A stretch of 64,000 bases of DNA. It comes from Prevotella sp. E9-3. GTDB taxonomy: Bacteria; Bacteroidota; Bacteroidia; Bacteroidales; Bacteroidaceae. Made by a program: the position numbers and the translations under genes. Positions 8,973 through 18,316 of this stretch are shown piece by piece (position 1 is the stretch's first letter; each line of letters begins with the position of its first letter). The stretch lies in NCBI RefSeq assembly GCF_022024015.1, contig NZ_CP091786.1, forward strand, positions 1-64,000, written 5' to 3'. The notes under the pieces are model-generated. The model ran no database searches and was not told the DNA's origin. It was given only the letters and a program-made list of their open reading frames with translations.

Positions 8973-9755
8973 TCACCCCTCTCCTCTCAGGAATTCACAG
9001 AGTTTCTGTGTAGCTCTGGCACGATGACTGATCTTGTTTTTGATGTCAACACCCAGTTCGGCAAAAGTCTTGTCGTAGCCATTGGGACGGAATATTGGGT
9101 CGTAGCCAAAGCCCTCTGCCCCACTCCGTTCACGGGTTATCTCGCCATCGACGATTCCTTCAAACAGATGCTCCTGTTTGATGGACGTGCAGCCACATGG
9201 ACACACATCTTTCTTTTGTATTAACGCAATAACAGTGCGAAATCGTGCCTTACGGTTGTTATTTTCTCCTAAATCGTTGAGCAACTGGGTCATATTGGCC
9301 TCGCTGTCGTGGCTTGCAGGAGGGGTGGCTTGTTGGGTTTGTTGGGTTTGTCGGGTTTGTTGCGACTCAGTCGCAACATACTGGACGGCGGCCTTCTGAG
9401 CGGCGGCATAGCGAACGGCGGCATAGCGGGCACTAAACACTCCTGGTGCACCATTGAGGGCCTCTACCTCCAGACCGGTGTCGTCGGCAAAACAGGGAAG
9501 GTGGTAGTGCTCCCATACATAGCGGGCCTTCTGGAGGGCATTCTCTTCAAGGGTGTTGCCGGTTTCAGGAATATCGACATCGCAGCCGATGTCCTTCAAT
9601 GACAGTACTTCTATCTTATCGCCCAGAATGGCCTGTATCTCCGACAGTTTGTGGGCGTTGTTGGTACAGAATACGAGCCTACCCACAGCCCCTCCCGAAA
9701 GAAGGGGGGATTTTTGAGTCAGTTCGCCTATTTCTTGATTTATATTTTTGTCCAT
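8973..9755 (-). CDS. rdgB: XTP/dITP diphosphatase (RdgB/HAM1) with in-frame insertions
   Basis: Hydrolyses non-canonical purine nucleotides (XTP, dITP) to keep them out of DNA. The core is intact: [11 protein letters not shown] (27-37), [23 protein letters not shown] (90-112), EGFGYDPIF (214-222) and KISHRARA (241-248). At 260 residues it is about 60 longer than usual. The excess lies in an N-terminal extension (1-25, partly encoded by a GC-rich palindrome), an insert at about 112-150 with [10 protein letters not shown] repeats, and a small CPCGC-containing loop near 185-190. Translation could start later, but no Met stands next to [10 protein letters not shown]. The inserts fall in loops, so activity may be kept. 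Confidence 0.9.
   Translation of the reverse strand: MDKNINQEIGELTQKSPLLSGGAVGRLVFCTNNAHKLSEIQAILGDKIEVLSLKDIGCDVDIPETGNTLEENALQKARYVWEHYHLPCFADDTGLEVEALNGAPGVFSARYAAVRYAAAQKAAVQYVATESQQTRQTQQTQQATPPASHDSEANMTQLLNDLGENNNRKARFRTVIALIQKKDVCPCGCTSIKQEHLFEGIVDGEITRERSGAEGFGYDPIFRPNGYDKTFAELGVDIKNKISHRARATQKLCEFLRGEG
9329..9376. repeat. 9-bp repeats plus GCGAC palindrome inside rdgB
   Basis: Three to four TTGTTGGGT units are followed by the perfect palindrome TTGCGACTCAGTCGCAA (9360-9376). In the rdgB frame they encode the [15 protein letters not shown] segment. The palindrome shares its GCGAC/GTCGC core with copies at 25817-25829, 26266-26284 and 37687-37707. Confidence 0.85.
9688..9710. repeat. 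GC-rich palindrome at the rdgB 5' end
   Basis: GCCCCTCCCGAAAGAAGGGGGG forms a hairpin and encodes [11 protein letters not shown] of the RdgB N-terminus. It is related to the two copies at 9802-9867. Confidence 0.7.
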
Positions 9756-9801
9756 TTTTCTATTCTATCTTTAAATTTATTCCTCCTATTCTATCTTTTT
9801 A

Positions 9802-9867
9802 CTCCCTCCTTTCGGGAGGGGTTGGGGGTAGGCCTTTCTCCCCTCCTTTTGGGAGGGGTTGGGGGTG
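9802..9867. repeat. Two direct copies of a GC-rich palindromic element
   Basis: Each copy is a CTCCC/GGGAG hairpin followed by a GGTTGGGGGT tail (9802-9829 and 9839-9867). The same hairpin-plus-tail occurs between frdA and frdB, inside dapF and near 32512. Confidence 0.8.
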
Positions 9868-9905
9868 GGCCCTTCTCCTCATGGTCGGGGCTAGGTGTGG
9901 GCCCT

Positions 9906-10817
9906 TTACTTTATCCTATCAAACCCTTCACCGAACACACCGATAACGGCGCTCTGCGATACAAAGGCCTGGGGGTCGATGGACTTGATGATGCGGAAGA
10001 TGATGGCACTCTCGTTCTTCTTGGCAAGGATACAGAGCACCTTGCGTTCATGACCGGTGTACCAGCCATGACCGTCGAGAATGGTGACACCGTGGTCCAG
10101 CTCCATACCAATGGCATTGGCTATCTCCTGCCATTTCTTTGAGAATATCATGAACTGGACAGACTGGCGCTGACGGTTCATGAGGAAATCGAGCATGAAG
10201 TTCTCGATGACCATCGTACAGAGGCCGAACACCACCATATAGGCACGCTGCAGCATGTCGCCAAACTGCGGGATGAGCAGACACGAGCCAATGATAATCA
10301 GGTCGATGAAGGCAAGTACGGTGCCTAAGCTGACATTGCGGAACTTGTTGACCGAGGCGGCAATGATATCGGTACCGCCGGTAGAGCCGTTGTTCAAGAA
10401 CACGATGCCCAAGGCAGAACCTGTCATGGTACATCCCAGGATGAGCGACATGAAGTTCTGTCCCTCACCCAGAATCTTGATGAAATGGCCTTCTTCATCG
10501 CGTGGAAGAAGAGTCTGGAACAATCCTAACAGGAATGATAGCATCAGGATGGCATAGATGGTCTTGGACAGGAATTTCCATCCTAGTATGCGCAGGGCTA
10601 CTGCCAGGAGTGCCACGTTGATAATCAGGTAGGTGTATTCCAACTGAAAACCAGTGGCGTAATAGACGATAGCTGAAATACCGGATACTCCGCCCGTTAC
10701 AATCTCGTAGGGCATGAGGAACACGGTAAAACCAAAAGAATACAAAAGGAGGCCCAGGGTTATGAATACATAATCCTGTACCTCCTTGAGAATGAGTTTA
10801 TGATCTAATGAATTCAT
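9906..10817 (-). CDS. YitT family membrane protein
   Basis: 303 residues with five to six N-terminal membrane segments (DUF161 region, with GGVSGISAIVYY and GSTGGTDIIA) and a C-terminal cytosolic DUF2179 domain (about 220-303, including FSKKWQEIANAI and the hallmark DGHGWYTGHERKV). The family is widespread; its transport or signalling role is unproven. It lies 3 bp downstream of leuS on the same strand and is almost certainly co-transcribed with it. Confidence 0.85.
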   Translation of the reverse strand: MNSLDHKLILKEVQDYVFITLGLLLYSFGFTVFLMPYEIVTGGVSGISAIVYYATGFQLEYTYLIINVALLAVALRILGWKFLSKTIYAILMLSFLLGLFQTLLPRDEEGHFIKILGEGQNFMSLILGCTMTGSALGIVFLNNGSTGGTDIIAASVNKFRNVSLGTVLAFIDLIIIGSCLLIPQFGDMLQRAYMVVFGLCTMVIENFMLDFLMNRQRQSVQFMIFSKKWQEIANAIGMELDHGVTILDGHGWYTGHERKVLCILAKKNESAIIFRIIKSIDPQAFVSQSAVIGVFGEGFDRIK

Positions 10818-10820
10818 TAA

Positions 10821-13673
10821 CTACTTAACCACTACGTTCACCATACGTTTGGGAACGATGATTACCTTCACGATCTGCTTGCCTTCCACATACTTGGCAG
10901 TGCGCTCGTCGCTGCGTACAGCGGCCTCGATAGTGGCGTTGTCGGCATCGGCAGGGAACTGAATCTCAAAGCGGGTCTTACCATTGAAGGCTACACCCAT
11001 CTTCACCTCACTCTCTACAAGGTAAGCCTCGTTCCATTCAGGCCACTGGGCATCGCAAACAGAGCCTTCTCCGCCAGCCATCTCCCACAGCTCTTCGGCC
11101 ATGTGGGGGGCGAAAGGAGCAATGAGGATGATGAGGGTCTTCATCACTTCGATGTTCTTGCACTTCAGTTGACTGAGCTCGTTGGTACAGATCATAAAGG
11201 CCGAGATGGCGGTGTTGTAAGAGAAAGCCTCGATATCGCCAGAAACCTTCTTGATGAGCTTGTGGAGAGATTTGAGTTCCTCAGCTGTTGGTGCGGTCTC
11301 GTTTGTGGTTGTGTCACAGTTACATACAGAGCTGACCATATTCCAGAACTTCTTCAGGAAGCGGTGAGAGCCTTCGATATTGTTGGTATCCCATGGCTTT
11401 GACTGCTCTACCGGACCGAGGAACATCTCGAACAGGCGCAGGGTGTCGGCACCGTAGCGCTCAACAATCATATCGGGGTTCACCACGTTGTACATAGACT
11501 TCGACATCTTCTCGATAGCCCAGCCGCAGATGTACTTATCGTCCTCGAGGATGAACTGAGCATTGTTATACTCAGGGCGCCATGCCTTGAAAGCCTCTAT
11601 GTCGAGCACATCGTTGGCAACAATGTTCACATCAACGTGGATGGGGGTAACGTTGTATTTATCTTTCAGGTTGAGACTGACGAACTTACCTTTGTCGGCA
11701 CCTTCGTCCTCGATACGGTAAACGAAGTTGGAACGTCCCTGAATCATACCCTGGTTGATGAGTTTCTTGAAAGGCTCGTCCTCGCAGGTGTAACCGCTGT
11801 CGTAGAGGAACTTATCCCAGAAACGAGAGTAGATCAGGTGACCGGTGGCATGCTCAGAACCGCCTACATAGAGATCGACAGAGCGCCAGTACTCGTTCTT
11901 TTCCTTATCGGTGAGCGCCTGATCGTTGTGTGGATCCATATAGCGCAGATAGTAGGCTGAAGAACCGGCAAAGCCAGGCATGGTGTTCAGTTCGAGTGGG
12001 AAGACGGTTTCGTTGTCGATTGCTGAACAATCGACTATTGTGTTGGTCTTGGTGTCCCAAGCCCATTTCTCGGCGTGGCCGAGAGGTGGCTGTCCGGTGG
12101 CAGTAGGCTTGTATTCCTTCACTTCAGGAAGTTCCAAGGGCAGACATTCCTTTGGAATCATATAAGGCATATCGTCCTTGTAGTAAACAGGGAACGGTTC
12201 GCCCCAGTAGCGCTGACGTGAGAAGATGGCATCGCGCAGACGGTAGTTCACCTTCACACGACCGAGGTTGTGCTCAGTAACAAACTTCTTCGTGGCAGCA
12301 ATAGCCTCCTTGACGGTGAGACCGTTGAGGGAGAAGCCGTCAATGGCGCTCTTGCCCTCAGCAGGACTGTTGCTTACGATACCTTCCTTGGCGTCGTAGC
12401 TCTCCTCGCTGACATCGGCACCCTCGATAAGGGGGATGATGGGCAGGTTGAAGTGCTTGGCGAAGGCATAGTCACGACTATCGTGAGCAGGTACGGCCAT
12501 GATGGCACCAGTACCATAACCGGCGAGCACATATTCTGAAATCCAGATGGGGAGTTTATCGCCTGTGAAGGGGTTGATGGCGTAAGAACCTGAGAACACA
12601 CCCGTTACGCTGTGGTCCATCTGGCGCTCACGCTCGGTGCGTTTCTTCACATAAGCCAGGTATTCGTCAACAGCAGCCTTCTGCTCGGCAGTGGTCAGTT
12701 GCTGAACGAGTTCGCTCTCAGGAGCCAGTACCATAAAGGTGACACCGAAGATGGTATCGGCGCGGGTGGTGAAGATAGTGAAATGCTTGTCGGAATCAGC
12801 TACCTTAAACTCCATCTCTGTTCCTTCCGAACGGCCAATCCAGTTGCGTTGAGCCTCCTTGATAGAGTCGCTCCAGTCGATAGTGTCAAGACCATCGAGC
12901 AAGCGCTGTGAGTAGGCTGACACACGGAGGCACCACTGGCGCATCTTCTTCTGCTCTACAGGATAGCCACCGCGTTCAGAGACACCGTTGACAACCTCGT
13001 CGTTGGCCAATACAGTGCCCAGTGCAGGACACCAGTTGACCATTGTTTCGGCCAGGTAGGCTATGCGGTAGTTCATGAGCACTTCCTGCTTCTTCTTCTC
13101 AGAGAAACCAGCCCATTCGGCAGCGGTGAAATGCAACTCCTCGGTACCCTGAGCGCCACAGTTTTCAGTACCCATGAGTTCGAAATGCTCAATGAGTTTG
13201 ATGATGGGCTGTGCCTTCTGTGACGATGTGCTGAAATAGCTGCGGAACATGCGCTGGAAGGCCCACTGTGTCCATTTGTAATATCCGGGATCGCAGGTGC
13301 GCACCTCACGGCTCCAGTCGAACGAGAAACCAATCTTGTCCAACTGCTCGCGATAACGATTGATGTTCTGTTCGGTGGTGATGGCAGGATGCTGACCGGT
13401 TTGGATGGCATACTGCTCGGCGGGCAGACCATATGCGTCGTAGCCCATAGGATTCAGCACATTGAAACCTTTCTGGCGCTTGTAGCGGGCGTAGATATCA
13501 GATGCAATATATCCCAGCGGGTGACCCACATGAAGGCCTGCACCACTGGGATAAGGGAACATATTAAGTACGTAGAATTTTTTCTTCTTGCTGTCTTCAA
13601 CTACACGATAGGTGCCATTTTCCACCCAACGCTTCTGCCATTTCTTCTCAATGTCTCTGAAATTGTATTCCAT
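10821..13673 (-). CDS. leuS: Leucyl-tRNA synthetase
   Basis: Class I synthetase charging tRNA-Leu. 950 residues, the usual size in this phylum. The HIGH-type motif HVGHPLGY is near residue 48 and KMSKS near 722-726. An editing domain lies between them ([18 protein letters not shown]). The stretch [18 protein letters not shown] near 140-160 matches a lineage-typical insertion rather than a recent one. A -7 element (CAAAGATA on the plus strand, 13730-13737) sits 57 bp upstream of the start. YitT follows 3 bp downstream. Confidence 0.97.
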   Translation of the reverse strand: MEYNFRDIEKKWQKRWVENGTYRVVEDSKKKKFYVLNMFPYPSGAGLHVGHPLGYIASDIYARYKRQKGFNVLNPMGYDAYGLPAEQYAIQTGQHPAITTEQNINRYREQLDKIGFSFDWSREVRTCDPGYYKWTQWAFQRMFRSYFSTSSQKAQPIIKLIEHFELMGTENCGAQGTEELHFTAAEWAGFSEKKKQEVLMNYRIAYLAETMVNWCPALGTVLANDEVVNGVSERGGYPVEQKKMRQWCLRVSAYSQRLLDGLDTIDWSDSIKEAQRNWIGRSEGTEMEFKVADSDKHFTIFTTRADTIFGVTFMVLAPESELVQQLTTAEQKAAVDEYLAYVKKRTERERQMDHSVTGVFSGSYAINPFTGDKLPIWISEYVLAGYGTGAIMAVPAHDSRDYAFAKHFNLPIIPLIEGADVSEESYDAKEGIVSNSPAEGKSAIDGFSLNGLTVKEAIAATKKFVTEHNLGRVKVNYRLRDAIFSRQRYWGEPFPVYYKDDMPYMIPKECLPLELPEVKEYKPTATGQPPLGHAEKWAWDTKTNTIVDCSAIDNETVFPLELNTMPGFAGSSAYYLRYMDPHNDQALTDKEKNEYWRSVDLYVGGSEHATGHLIYSRFWDKFLYDSGYTCEDEPFKKLINQGMIQGRSNFVYRIEDEGADKGKFVSLNLKDKYNVTPIHVDVNIVANDVLDIEAFKAWRPEYNNAQFILEDDKYICGWAIEKMSKSMYNVVNPDMIVERYGADTLRLFEMFLGPVEQSKPWDTNNIEGSHRFLKKFWNMVSSVCNCDTTTNETAPTAEELKSLHKLIKKVSGDIEAFSYNTAISAFMICTNELSQLKCKNIEVMKTLIILIAPFAPHMAEELWEMAGGEGSVCDAQWPEWNEAYLVESEVKMGVAFNGKTRFEIQFPADADNATIEAAVRSDERTAKYVEGKQIVKVIIVPKRMVNVVVK

Positions 13674-13729
13674 ATTGTGATGTTGATTTTTGTTTTTTCA
13701 AAAATTGAAAGTGATATAAAAATGGACTG

Positions 13730-13737
13730 CAAAGATA
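13730..13737 (-). promoter_or_regulatory. -7 promoter element for leuS
   Basis: Reads TATCTTTG on the minus strand, matching TAnnTTTG, about 57 bp from the leuS ATG. Confidence 0.6.
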
Positions 13738-13831
13738 CAATTTAATATTGAAATTCTCAAAAAAAATGACTAAATCCTTATCTTTTACCAATTTAAATGA
13801 CTTTTAATTTTGACGTTTCAGATAAATTGTA

Positions 13832-13839
13832 TAATTTTG
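13832..13839 (+). promoter_or_regulatory. -7 promoter element for the three-repeat secreted protein
   Basis: TAATTTTG, 45 bp upstream of the ATG at 13884. The region between this element and the leuS promoter is AT-rich and divergent. Confidence 0.6.
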
Positions 13840-13883
13840 CGAAAAATATCTTGCATTATTATTAACGTTTAAATCAAAAGTCT

Positions 13884-15623
13884 ATGATTAAAAATTTACG
13901 CTTTTTTGTATTAAGTATTTGTGCTTTGTTGGCTGGCACAGCCATGGCCGGAAGTATCACTTTTGGCGAATTGGGTCTTGAGAACACTGTACAGTACACG
14001 GATCCTTTCGACGGTGGCGATTTTACTGTAACCTTCGGTGGTGGTGGTAATAACGGAAAGTATTATACTACCGGTGAGGGTATTCGTGTTTATGGTGGCG
14101 GTACGATGACCATCGCAGCCAAGGAAGGTAAGTTGAAGAATATCCTGATTACTTATGACGGCAGCAACAAACCCACTGAGGCTACAGTAGTGGATGGAGG
14201 AACTTACGATCCTGCTACGGGTCTGTGGACTGGTGATGCTTCTCAGATTGTGTTTACTCGTCCCAGCGGAAGTGGTCACTGGCGTGTTAAGAAAATTGAA
14301 ATGGGCGATAACGTGGCTCCAGTAGTGGTTACAGAGGGTCAGACACCTGAGACTGCTATTACTGTTGACCGCGCCCTGGAACTGATCAATGCTTTGAACG
14401 ACGGCGGCAAAACTTCTGAAAACTATTATGTGAAGGGTACTGTGACAGCAGTAACTGAAGTCTCTTCAAAGTATGGTAATGCTTCCTTCGTGATAGATGG
14501 CAAACTGACTGCTTACCGCCTCAAGGGTTTGGAAAATAAGAAAGTGACCAATGAAGATTTTATTGATGTTGACGACGAGGTTGTGGTTTATGGTCAGCTA
14601 CAGAAGTATGTGAAGGATAATGTGACAACTCCTCAGGTGGCTCAGGATGGTTATGTTTATTCTGTAAACGGTAAGACCAAAGATGAAAGTGTTGTTGAGC
14701 CTACTATCGAAGGTGGTACCACTCCTGAGACTGCTATCACCGTTGAAGCCGCTGTGGCTGCTATCAACTCAATGATGAACAACCAGACTACTACGAATAG
14801 CTACTACATCAAGGGTGTTGTGACCGCCGTTGCTACAATTGATACAAGCTATGGAAATGCTACCTTCACTATCCGTTCATCTGCCGAGGCTCAAGACTCA
14901 TTGCTTGTTTATCGTGCACTGGGCTTGGAGAATAAGTCAATCACCGACAGCGAACTGCTGGAAGACGGCGATGAGGTAGTGGTGTATGGTAAGTTGCAGA
15001 AGTACTTAAAAGACGAGAAGATTACTCCTGAATTGGCTCAGGGTGGCTATATCTATAGTATCAACGGAAAAACTAAGGGCGATGATAAACCTATCGTACT
15101 GGAAGGTGACGGAACGATTGAAAGCCCTTATACTATAGCCGACTTGAAGGCAATGCCTGTTCCTACTGAATCAAGTGCTGTAGAAGGTCAGGAGATGTTC
15201 TGGGTGAAAGGTTTTATAGCTGGTTCTCTGAACTCAAGCGGCAGTGAGATTTTGGAAGGTGAAAAAATTGTGGCAAGCAATATCGGTCTGGCATCTACTC
15301 AGGAAGTTGCAAGTGGCACTGAATGCATTCCTGTTCAACTGCCAACAGGTAATCTGCGTGCTGCTCTGAACGTGCTTGACAATCCTACTTATGTGGGTAA
15401 GGAAGTGCTCGTTTATGGCTATATTCTGAAGTATATGGGCAAGACTGGTATTAAGAATACGGCCGACTTCATCTTAGATGGTGAGCAGTTTAGCGCTGGT
15501 ATCAGCGAGACAAAGACTGACAACCGCTTCCAGGGTGCTATCTATAACCTCCGTGGCCAGCGTGTAATGACTCCTGCAAAGGGTCTCTACATCATGAACG
15601 GAAAGAAGTTCTTCGTGAAGTAA
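13884..15623 (+). CDS. Secreted protein with three OB-like repeats and sorting-type tail
   Basis: 579 residues. Signal peptide 1-22 (ending AMA). An N-terminal beta-rich domain (23-145) is followed by three related repeats at about 153-262, 280-395 and 408-535. Repeats 1 and 2 share TPETAITV at the start, then YY(V/I)KG(T/V)VTAV, YGNA(S/T)F, DEVVVYG and QKY(V/L)KD. Repeat 3 is diverged (MFWVKGFIAG, KEVLVYGYILKY). This pattern resembles OB-fold-like DUF6359-type domains of Bacteroidales surface proteins. The tail (553-579: YNLRGQRV...KGLYIMNGKK) matches the ends of two other secreted proteins here. Function and ligand are unknown. Confidence 0.75.
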   Translation: MIKNLRFFVLSICALLAGTAMAGSITFGELGLENTVQYTDPFDGGDFTVTFGGGGNNGKYYTTGEGIRVYGGGTMTIAAKEGKLKNILITYDGSNKPTEATVVDGGTYDPATGLWTGDASQIVFTRPSGSGHWRVKKIEMGDNVAPVVVTEGQTPETAITVDRALELINALNDGGKTSENYYVKGTVTAVTEVSSKYGNASFVIDGKLTAYRLKGLENKKVTNEDFIDVDDEVVVYGQLQKYVKDNVTTPQVAQDGYVYSVNGKTKDESVVEPTIEGGTTPETAITVEAAVAAINSMMNNQTTTNSYYIKGVVTAVATIDTSYGNATFTIRSSAEAQDSLLVYRALGLENKSITDSELLEDGDEVVVYGKLQKYLKDEKITPELAQGGYIYSINGKTKGDDKPIVLEGDGTIESPYTIADLKAMPVPTESSAVEGQEMFWVKGFIAGSLNSSGSEILEGEKIVASNIGLASTQEVASGTECIPVQLPTGNLRAALNVLDNPTYVGKEVLVYGYILKYMGKTGIKNTADFILDGEQFSAGISETKTDNRFQGAIYNLRGQRVMTPAKGLYIMNGKKFFVK

Positions 15624-15642
15624 TCATTAAAAAAATAAAAAG

Positions 15643-15677
15643 CACCGCAGCAGATACCTTCTGTTGCGGTGTTTTTT
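15643..15677 (+). terminator. Rho-independent terminator
   Basis: Arms CACCGCAGCAG (15643-15653) and CTGTTGCGGTG (15661-15671) with one wobble pair, then six T. It ends the 13884 gene and sits directly before the next promoter. Confidence 0.85.
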
Positions 15678-15680
15678 ATT

Positions 15681-15688
15681 TACCTTTG
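15681..15688 (+). promoter_or_regulatory. -7 promoter element for the RNA methyltransferase
   Basis: TACCTTTG. It lies downstream of the possible ATG at 15669, so it rules that start out and supports ATG 15708. Confidence 0.65.
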
Positions 15689-15707
15689 CACTCAAAACAA
15701 TAGAACA

Positions 15708-16238
15708 ATGCGCAAACTCCGTACTATAGAGATGAAGCGCCTTACGGTGGAAGAGTTCCGTGAGGCCGATAAACTGCCGCTTGTAGTGGTGTTAGACGAT
15801 GTCAGGTCGATGTACAACGTGGGAAGTGTGTTCCGCACTTGCGATGCTTTCCGTGTAGAGAAAATCTGTCTCTGTGGCATCACCTCCACCCCACCCCATG
15901 CCGAGATTCACAAGACGGCACTGGGCGCTGAGGATAGTGTAAGTTGGCAATACTGCAATACTGCTCTCGAGGCTGTGAGGGAACTGAAAAAACAGGGCTA
16001 TACGGTCTTTTCGGTTGAACAGGCGGAAGGTAGCACTTCCCTACCCTCGTTTGTGCCTGAGAAGGGCCGTAAATACGCAGTGGTGATGGGAAACGAGGTG
16101 AAAGGTGTTCATCAGGAAGTGATTGATGAGAGCAACGGCTGTCTGGAGATTCCTCAACTGGGCGTGAAACACTCCATGAACGTGAGTGTGACCACGGGAA
16201 TTATCATCTATCATTTCGCGAGGGAATTGGTGCTGTGA
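15708..16238 (+). CDS. TrmH/SpoU family RNA 2'-O-methyltransferase
   Basis: 176 residues from ATG 15708. This start lies after the -7 element at 15681-15688 and gives the family-like N-terminus MRKLRTIEMKRLTVEEFR. SPOUT motifs are present: LDDVRSMYNVGSVFRT near 30-45, VMGNEVKGV near 127-135 and IPQLGVKHSMNVSVTTGI near 148-165, which forms the AdoMet knot. The enzyme methylates a ribose in tRNA or rRNA; the target is not known. No partner gene is in the transcript. Confidence 0.88.
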   Translation: MRKLRTIEMKRLTVEEFREADKLPLVVVLDDVRSMYNVGSVFRTCDAFRVEKICLCGITSTPPHAEIHKTALGAEDSVSWQYCNTALEAVRELKKQGYTVFSVEQAEGSTSLPSFVPEKGRKYAVVMGNEVKGVHQEVIDESNGCLEIPQLGVKHSMNVSVTTGIIIYHFARELVL

Positions 16239-16242
16239 TTTT

Positions 16243-16350
16243 GATGGGTTTGATGGGTTTGATGGGCTGAATGGGCTGAATGGGCTGAATGGGCTGAATG
16301 GGTTTGATGGGTTTAATGGGCCCATTAGACCCATTCAGCCTATTAGCCCC
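16243..16350. repeat. 9-bp TGATGGGTT/TGAATGGGC tandem array with inverted end
   Basis: About nine 9-bp units on the plus strand are followed by inverted units (CCCATTAGA, CCCATTCAG), so the whole can fold back on itself. It separates two convergent genes and could act as a terminator-like hairpin. Related arrays: 8930-8972, 49885-49925 and, in coding sequence, 9329-9359. Confidence 0.75.
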
Positions 16351-16358
16351 ATTAAAAA

Positions 16359-17408
16359 TCAAACAAACTCCACTATTTTTTCCACTACCCTCTCCGGGGC
16401 GATGCCGCAAAGGCAGGCATAATCGCCACGCAAGCAGGGCTTATTGCCGTAAATGCTGCACGGACGACAGTCTAAACTGCTGACTTGTAGTGAGTTGTTA
16501 ACACTCTGCCCCCACCCCATGAAACCAGCATAGGGATGAGTAGCTCCCCAAATACTGACCACTGGAATGCCTACAAGCGATGCTAAATGCATGTTGGAAG
16601 AATCCATGGAAACCATCACCTTGAGCTTGCTCATCAGCAGAAGCTCCTGATTCATGTCTTTGGCTATACTTGAAGCTGTAATGCAGTTGGACCATTTGGC
16701 TGTGCATTGCGCAAAGAACTCATCTTCCTGCTGACCCCTTCCAAACAGAATGATTCGGGCCTCCGGATGCGACTGTATCAACAGGTCAATAACCTTTTCC
16801 ATCAGTTTTGGAGGATAGGTCTTACCACGATGTGCGGCAAAAGGAGCAATGCCTACACACGGGGATTGGAGTATCGTATGCTGGAGAATAGCCGTATGTT
16901 CAGGTGTTTCCGGGAAAGAAAGGCTCTTGAAACACAGATTTGACGGGTCGATGGGATAGCCTAAACGGGCAAACACATCCAGGTAGTTTTCGAATGGTGT
17001 GGAAAGTGGTTGCAGCACTTTACGCGGTTGACGAGCCACAAGCATCCGTCGCTGATAGCGGTGCTTGTTCAGGTGTTCTACGCGGTAGTGTCCTAAATGG
17101 AAACGCAGGCGCAGATAACCGCTGCGCAACACGTTGTGAAGGTCGGCAACAGCAGTGAACTGCTTGGCTGTGAGACGACGATAGAGGGCATTGAGTCCTT
17201 TCACTCCATGATACTCACTCTTTAAGTCGGCCGACATGAAATTGACATTGGGAGCCAGATTCTCAAAAAAAGAACGGGCAAACGGACGACTCAGAACGGT
17301 GATGCGCACTTCTGGATATTGGCGTGCTAATGCCCATATTACAGGTACTGTCATGGCTACATCGCCAAGAGCCGAAAAACGTATCACTAATAAATGGTCG
17401 TGCTGCAT
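16359..17408 (-). CDS. Glycosyltransferase family 9 (heptosyltransferase-like)
   Basis: 349 residues with the GT9 layout. The N-terminal Rossmann start VIRFSALGDVAMTVPVIWAL is followed by C-terminal donor-site motifs: VGIAPFAAHRGKTYP, MVSMDSSNMHLASLVGIPVVSIWGATHP and the Cys-rich end CRPCSIYGNKPC. GT9 enzymes add heptose or related sugars to the lipopolysaccharide core, at the cytosolic face. It lies downstream of a DUF4254 gene on the same strand, a pairing I associate with Bacteroidetes LPS loci. The exact sugar and acceptor are unknown. Confidence 0.88.
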   Translation of the reverse strand: MQHDHLLVIRFSALGDVAMTVPVIWALARQYPEVRITVLSRPFARSFFENLAPNVNFMSADLKSEYHGVKGLNALYRRLTAKQFTAVADLHNVLRSGYLRLRFHLGHYRVEHLNKHRYQRRMLVARQPRKVLQPLSTPFENYLDVFARLGYPIDPSNLCFKSLSFPETPEHTAILQHTILQSPCVGIAPFAAHRGKTYPPKLMEKVIDLLIQSHPEARIILFGRGQQEDEFFAQCTAKWSNCITASSIAKDMNQELLLMSKLKVMVSMDSSNMHLASLVGIPVVSIWGATHPYAGFMGWGQSVNNSLQVSSLDCRPCSIYGNKPCLRGDYACLCGIAPERVVEKIVEFV

Positions 17409-17414
17409 ATTTTT

Positions 17415-17575
17415 TAATTGACAATTGAGAATTGAGAATTGACAATTGACAATTGAGAATTGAGAGGTGAGAACTGAGAGGTATGATAAGTTTTGCTATG
17501 AGGGCATTATGGAATACTGTGTAATCATACCTCTTATCTCTCAGTTCTCATCTCTCAGTTCTCAATTCTCACCTT
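17415..17575. repeat. AATTGAGA repeats with GAGGTATGATTA hairpin element
   Basis: Simple AATTGAGAATTGACAATTGAG arms flank an inverted repeat: GAGGTATGATAAG (17478-17490) and GTAATCATACCTC (17521-17533). Copies of the same terminal sequence are at 38331-38376 and 48447-48480. It lies between DUF4254 and the GT9 gene. Confidence 0.75.
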
Positions 17576-18185
17576 TTTTATAAAGCACTGGGTTTGTGCT
17601 TGGATCGTTGTACATCTTCATCTGGCGATAAACCTTCATCACCTTACGGCCGGCCTGATAGTCATCCAGCAGTTGATCGATAGCCAGGGAAAGGTCTTTC
17701 TGCTGTTCCAACAGAACATTCAGCTTCATCAAACAACGCTCATGGTGCTCTGCATTGGCATCCTTGCGGTCCACCTGTTCCTGCATGTGGTAAATCTTCA
17801 GTGCCAGGATACTCAGGCGGTCAACAGCCCAAGCAGGACTCTCGGTGTTCAGACGAGCATCGGGTAGGGGAGTTACCTCACTGTAAACCTTGCGGAAATA
17901 GGTGTCAATCTCCTCAACAAGGTCGGTACGATCCTGATTGGAACGGTCTATACGGCGCTTCAGTGACAGAGCCTCTTGCGGATCGATATGCGGATCGCGG
18001 ATAATATCTTCATAATGCCACTGAACAGTATCAATCCAGCACTTCAGATAAAGGCTGAACTCAATGCTGTCGCGTTCGTAAGGATTATGAATGGGGGTGT
18101 CAACATTGTCGGTCAAATGATAATCGGCAATGACCTGACGGAAAATTTGATTTGCTTGTTCTGTAAAACTCATATTTTGTTGCAA
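17562..18185 (-). CDS. DUF4254 domain protein
   Basis: 207 residues, soluble, mostly helical and charged. The DUF4254 signature is visible: FRQVIADYHLTDNVDTPIHNPY near the N-terminus and LKCWIDTVQWHYEDIIRDP in the middle. The family has no established activity, but it repeatedly occurs beside GT9 glycosyltransferase genes, as here, suggesting a role in LPS core assembly (inference). A -7 element lies at 18227-18234. The last codons run into the flanking GAGA repeat. Confidence 0.85.
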   Translation of the reverse strand: MQQNMSFTEQANQIFRQVIADYHLTDNVDTPIHNPYERDSIEFSLYLKCWIDTVQWHYEDIIRDPHIDPQEALSLKRRIDRSNQDRTDLVEEIDTYFRKVYSEVTPLPDARLNTESPAWAVDRLSILALKIYHMQEQVDRKDANAEHHERCLMKLNVLLEQQKDLSLAIDQLLDDYQAGRKVMKVYRQMKMYNDPSTNPVLYKKGEN

Positions 18186-18226
18186 AAAAGTCTTGATAAC
18201 AGGTAAGTGATAGTATTATCTAAGTG

Positions 18227-18234
18227 CAAAACTA
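18227..18234 (-). promoter_or_regulatory. -7 promoter element for the DUF4254 gene
   Basis: Reads TAGTTTTG on the minus strand, 42 bp from the start codon. Confidence 0.55.
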
Positions 18235-18288
18235 CGCAATCTTTTTTACATCTGCAACAATTCAATATTATTTTTTAGAAAAAATGTG

Positions 18289-18296
18289 TATCTTTG
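18289..18296 (+). promoter_or_regulatory. -7 promoter element for mutS
   Basis: TATCTTTG, 21 bp upstream of the mutS ATG. It is divergent from the DUF4254 promoter. Confidence 0.65.
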
Positions 18297-18316
18297 CAGT
18301 CTAAATTTCTATTGAT

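Noticed and set aside
12950..13300. Possible insertion in leuS near [14 protein letters not shown]
   Set aside because: This segment matches what I know of Bacteroidetes LeuS and is not repeat-coded, so it is lineage-typical.
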